DNA of 33,736 nucleotides from Candidatus Binatota bacterium (GTDB taxonomy: Bacteria; Desulfobacterota; Binatia; UBA1149; CAITLU01). Positions 32,021-33,736 of the stretch are shown piece by piece. Positions within the stretch are counted from its first letter, which is position 1. Every line of letters starts with the position of its first letter. Below the pieces are notes generated by a model that worked only from the letters and a program-made list of their open reading frames with translations, ran no database searches and was not told where the DNA came from. The position numbers and the translations under genes were made by a program. The stretch is from the NCBI GenBank assembly GCA_024276575.1, contig JAJRWY010000224.1, positions 1 to 33,736 of the forward strand, read 5' to 3'.

Positions 32021-33568
32021 ATGCCCAAAGTTACGATAAACGGTGTCGAATTGGAGGTGCCTCAAGGCACCAACGTCGTACAAGCCGCTGAAATGGCGGG
32101 GCAAGAGATCCCCCACTACTGCTACCATCCGGGTCTATCGGTGGCCGGCAATTGCCGGATGTGCTTGGTCGATATCCGTGCGCTTTCCGAAAAGCAGCCC
32201 AATCCACTGCCCAAGTTACAGATCGGCTGCAACACGACGGTGCAGGACGGTATGGTGGTGGAATCCGACAACGAGCGGGTACAGGAAGCGCGTCGTGGAG
32301 TGCTTGAACTCTTGTTGATCAACCACCCGATCTACTGTCCGGTTTGCGACCAAGCCGGAGAATGTAAGTTGCAAGAGTACTACATGGACTACGGGCGCCA
32401 TGAGAGCCGCTTCGATGCCGAAGAGAAGGTCCGTAAGGGCAAGGCTATCCCCGTAGGCCCGGATGTCATGCTCGATCAAGAGCGCTGCATTCTGTGCACC
32501 CGCTGCGTGCGTTTTCTCGAGGAAGTCACGGGTACTCACGAGTTGTGCGTAACGGAGAGGGGGGACCACAGCAAGTTGACCCTGGTAACCGGTAAGCAGG
32601 TCGACAACCCCTATGCGGCCAACGTAGTTGACATCTGTCCCGTCGGCGCCTTGACGAGCCGGGAGTTTCGTTTTCGTTCCCGGGTTTGGTACCTGGACTC
32701 GACTGAATCGATCTGCAGCGCCTGTGCTACGGGTTGTAACATCGACGTCCATTATCGCGATGGCGAGATTTACCGATTGAAACCGCGAGCTAATGCGGAA
32801 GTAAACGGATACTGGATTTGTGACGAGGGGCGCCATTCCTACCGTAGGAATCGCGCCGAGCATCGCCTGCGTTCCAGTTACGCCCGTGTGGGTGAACAGT
32901 TCCAGGAGGTCCCCTTCGCGGACGCAATAGAACGTTCGGTGGCTGCACTCAAGGAGTGTGCTTCGGTGGCGATCGTCGCCTCCGCCGGCCTTTCCTTGGA
33001 AGAAGCGTTCTTAGCCGGCTGTATCGGCGAGCGCCTTGCCGGTGTGTCACTTACGCTGTTTGCCCCCCCCGTTCCGGGTTTCAAGGGTGACGAAATGTTG
33101 ATTTCCGAGGATCGTTACCCTAACCGGCAAGGGCTTTTGGCTTTGGGGTTCAGCGAGGACAACGGTAGTGAAGTCAGGACTAAGGACGGGGTTTTGCTGC
33201 TGCGCTGTGATGCAGTTGGCTTGGACACCGAGGCCTGGGCTTCTACGTTGGAGAACATGGATGTAACTGTCGTCGCCGATGACGTGGTCGGCAAGAGCAG
33301 TTCTTACGCAGACTGTTTGCTCGCGATGGGCAGCCATTTCGAGTCTGACGGATGCTTTGTAAACCGGGACGGGCGGGTGCAGAAATTTACTGCCGCAGTT
33401 TCTGCTCCGGGGCAGGCACGGCCTGGTTGGGAGCTTCTGGGAGCTATCTTGAGTGAACTCGGAGGGCGATCGTACTCCTCGGCAGAACAGGTGTTCTCGG
33501 CTGCAGCGCGCAAGATAGCGCTGGGTGATTCGGTCGATTACAAGTGGGTCGGCATGGTCGGCCGTTGA
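32021..33568 (+). CDS. nuoG: NADH-quinone oxidoreductase subunit G (short form)
   Basis: NuoG carries several iron-sulfur clusters of the NADH module. The [2Fe-2S] ligands are C34, C45, C48 and C70. H102, C106, C109 and C115 form the His-ligated N5 site. C156, C159, C162 and C206 form N4. C232, C235, C239 and C267 match the N7 site found in only some bacteria. The 515 residues are shorter than the 700-900 common in proteobacteria: the molybdopterin-oxidoreductase-like region after residue 290 is cut down. The stop at 33568 shows no sign of truncation by the following mobile element. Confidence 0.94.
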   Translation: MPKVTINGVELEVPQGTNVVQAAEMAGQEIPHYCYHPGLSVAGNCRMCLVDIRALSEKQPNPLPKLQIGCNTTVQDGMVVESDNERVQEARRGVLELLLINHPIYCPVCDQAGECKLQEYYMDYGRHESRFDAEEKVRKGKAIPVGPDVMLDQERCILCTRCVRFLEEVTGTHELCVTERGDHSKLTLVTGKQVDNPYAANVVDICPVGALTSREFRFRSRVWYLDSTESICSACATGCNIDVHYRDGEIYRLKPRANAEVNGYWICDEGRHSYRRNRAEHRLRSSYARVGEQFQEVPFADAIERSVAALKECASVAIVASAGLSLEEAFLAGCIGERLAGVSLTLFAPPVPGFKGDEMLISEDRYPNRQGLLALGFSEDNGSEVRTKDGVLLLRCDAVGLDTEAWASTLENMDVTVVADDVVGKSSSYADCLLAMGSHFESDGCFVNRDGRVQKFTAAVSAPGQARPGWELLGAILSELGGRSYSSAEQVFSAAARKIALGDSVDYKWVGMVGR

Positions 33569-33649
33569 GCGGAGTCGTCCTGGAAAGCCCGTCTAGCCCG
33601 GATTATGCGCGAATCTTGAGTGCGTAGAAAAGAGAAGAGCCTGTGCAGG

Positions 33650-33658
33650 TGCTAGAAT
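33650..33658 (+). promoter_or_regulatory. Extended -10 promoter of the element at the right edge
   Basis: TGC-TAGAAT matches the extended -10 consensus TGn-TATAAT with one mismatch in the hexamer. No good -35 is visible. It would give a leader of about 38 bases before the ATG at 33703. Confidence 0.35.
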
Positions 33659-33702
33659 AGCTTTGTAACAAGGCAATTCAGCGCAACCACAAAGGCTCTC
33701 TC

Positions 33703-33736
33703 ATGACCAATCCTACGCAACACCGTGTTCTGTTTC
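33703..33736 (+). CDS. Possible transposase, N-terminal end (partial, IS1380-like)
   Basis: Only eleven codons are visible (MTNPTQHRVLF) before the window ends. The start ATG has AAAGG about seven bases upstream. The short polar beginning followed by VLF is like the opening of IS1380-family transposases as I remember them, but eleven residues cannot prove it. The left end of the element would lie somewhere between about 33590 and 33650; I could not identify a terminal inverted repeat without the other end. Confidence 0.35.
   Translation, partial: MTNPTQHRVLF

Noticed and set aside
1-33736. CRISPR arrays, phage genes, toxin-antitoxin or known defence systems
   Set aside because: None seen on either strand; repeats found are only two or three copies and short.

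Overview
The window comes from a moderately GC-rich bacterial chromosome that looks like a deltaproteobacteria-type lineage (Myxococcota, Desulfobacterota or Binatota grade). This placement is an inference. It rests on the block thrS-infC-rpmI-rplT-pheS-pheT-ihfA-merR, the style of the NuoB/F/G proteins, and a large secreted protein with Cys-rich GG-NDG-C / CPGG-C modules beside a DUF1329 protein. The genetic code is standard: TAG ends many genes here (hppA, rpsR, rplI, pheS, apt, nuoI, nuoF and others).

Layout. 1-1825: the tail of a membrane pyrophosphatase, then rpsF-rpsR-rplI, whose proteins carry long low-complexity tails. 2055-9653: tRNA-Val, then the translation operon thrS-infC-rpmI-rplT-pheST followed by ihfA and a MerR regulator. 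thrS carries an in-frame TAG at codon 58. infC appears to start at ATA, four bases inside the end of thrS. 9654-11432: an ammonium transporter behind a textbook sigma-54 promoter, then tRNA-Pro and a strong terminator. 11490-15935: surE, a small membrane protein, a LysM/M23 lipoprotein, apt, and an FrhB-like iron-sulfur protein. 15936-16171: a non-coding region with two pairs of 14-bp direct repeats in front of a candidate promoter. 16172-22696: three exported proteins, namely a 1292-residue CehA/PHP-like metallohydrolase, a HEAT-repeat protein and a DUF1329 protein. 22720-28835: rnhB, a glutathione S-transferase, nuoI, a small unknown, a rhodanese-E1 fusion, a histidine phosphatase and a two-subunit transketolase, all on the plus strand. 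28908-29983: trmB and a four-helix membrane protein on the minus strand. 30064-33568: nuoB, nuoF and nuoG. 33650-33736: the start of what is probably an insertion sequence.

Most of the window is housekeeping: translation, tRNA charging and modification, complex I, the pentose phosphate pathway, and purine salvage. No CRISPR array, phage, toxin-antitoxin or recognised defence system was seen. The most interesting points are the interrupted thrS, the ATA start of infC, the repeat-rich region in front of the exported metallohydrolase, that protein's Cys-rich insertion, and the scattered complex I genes. No non-coding stretch exceeds about 240 bases.
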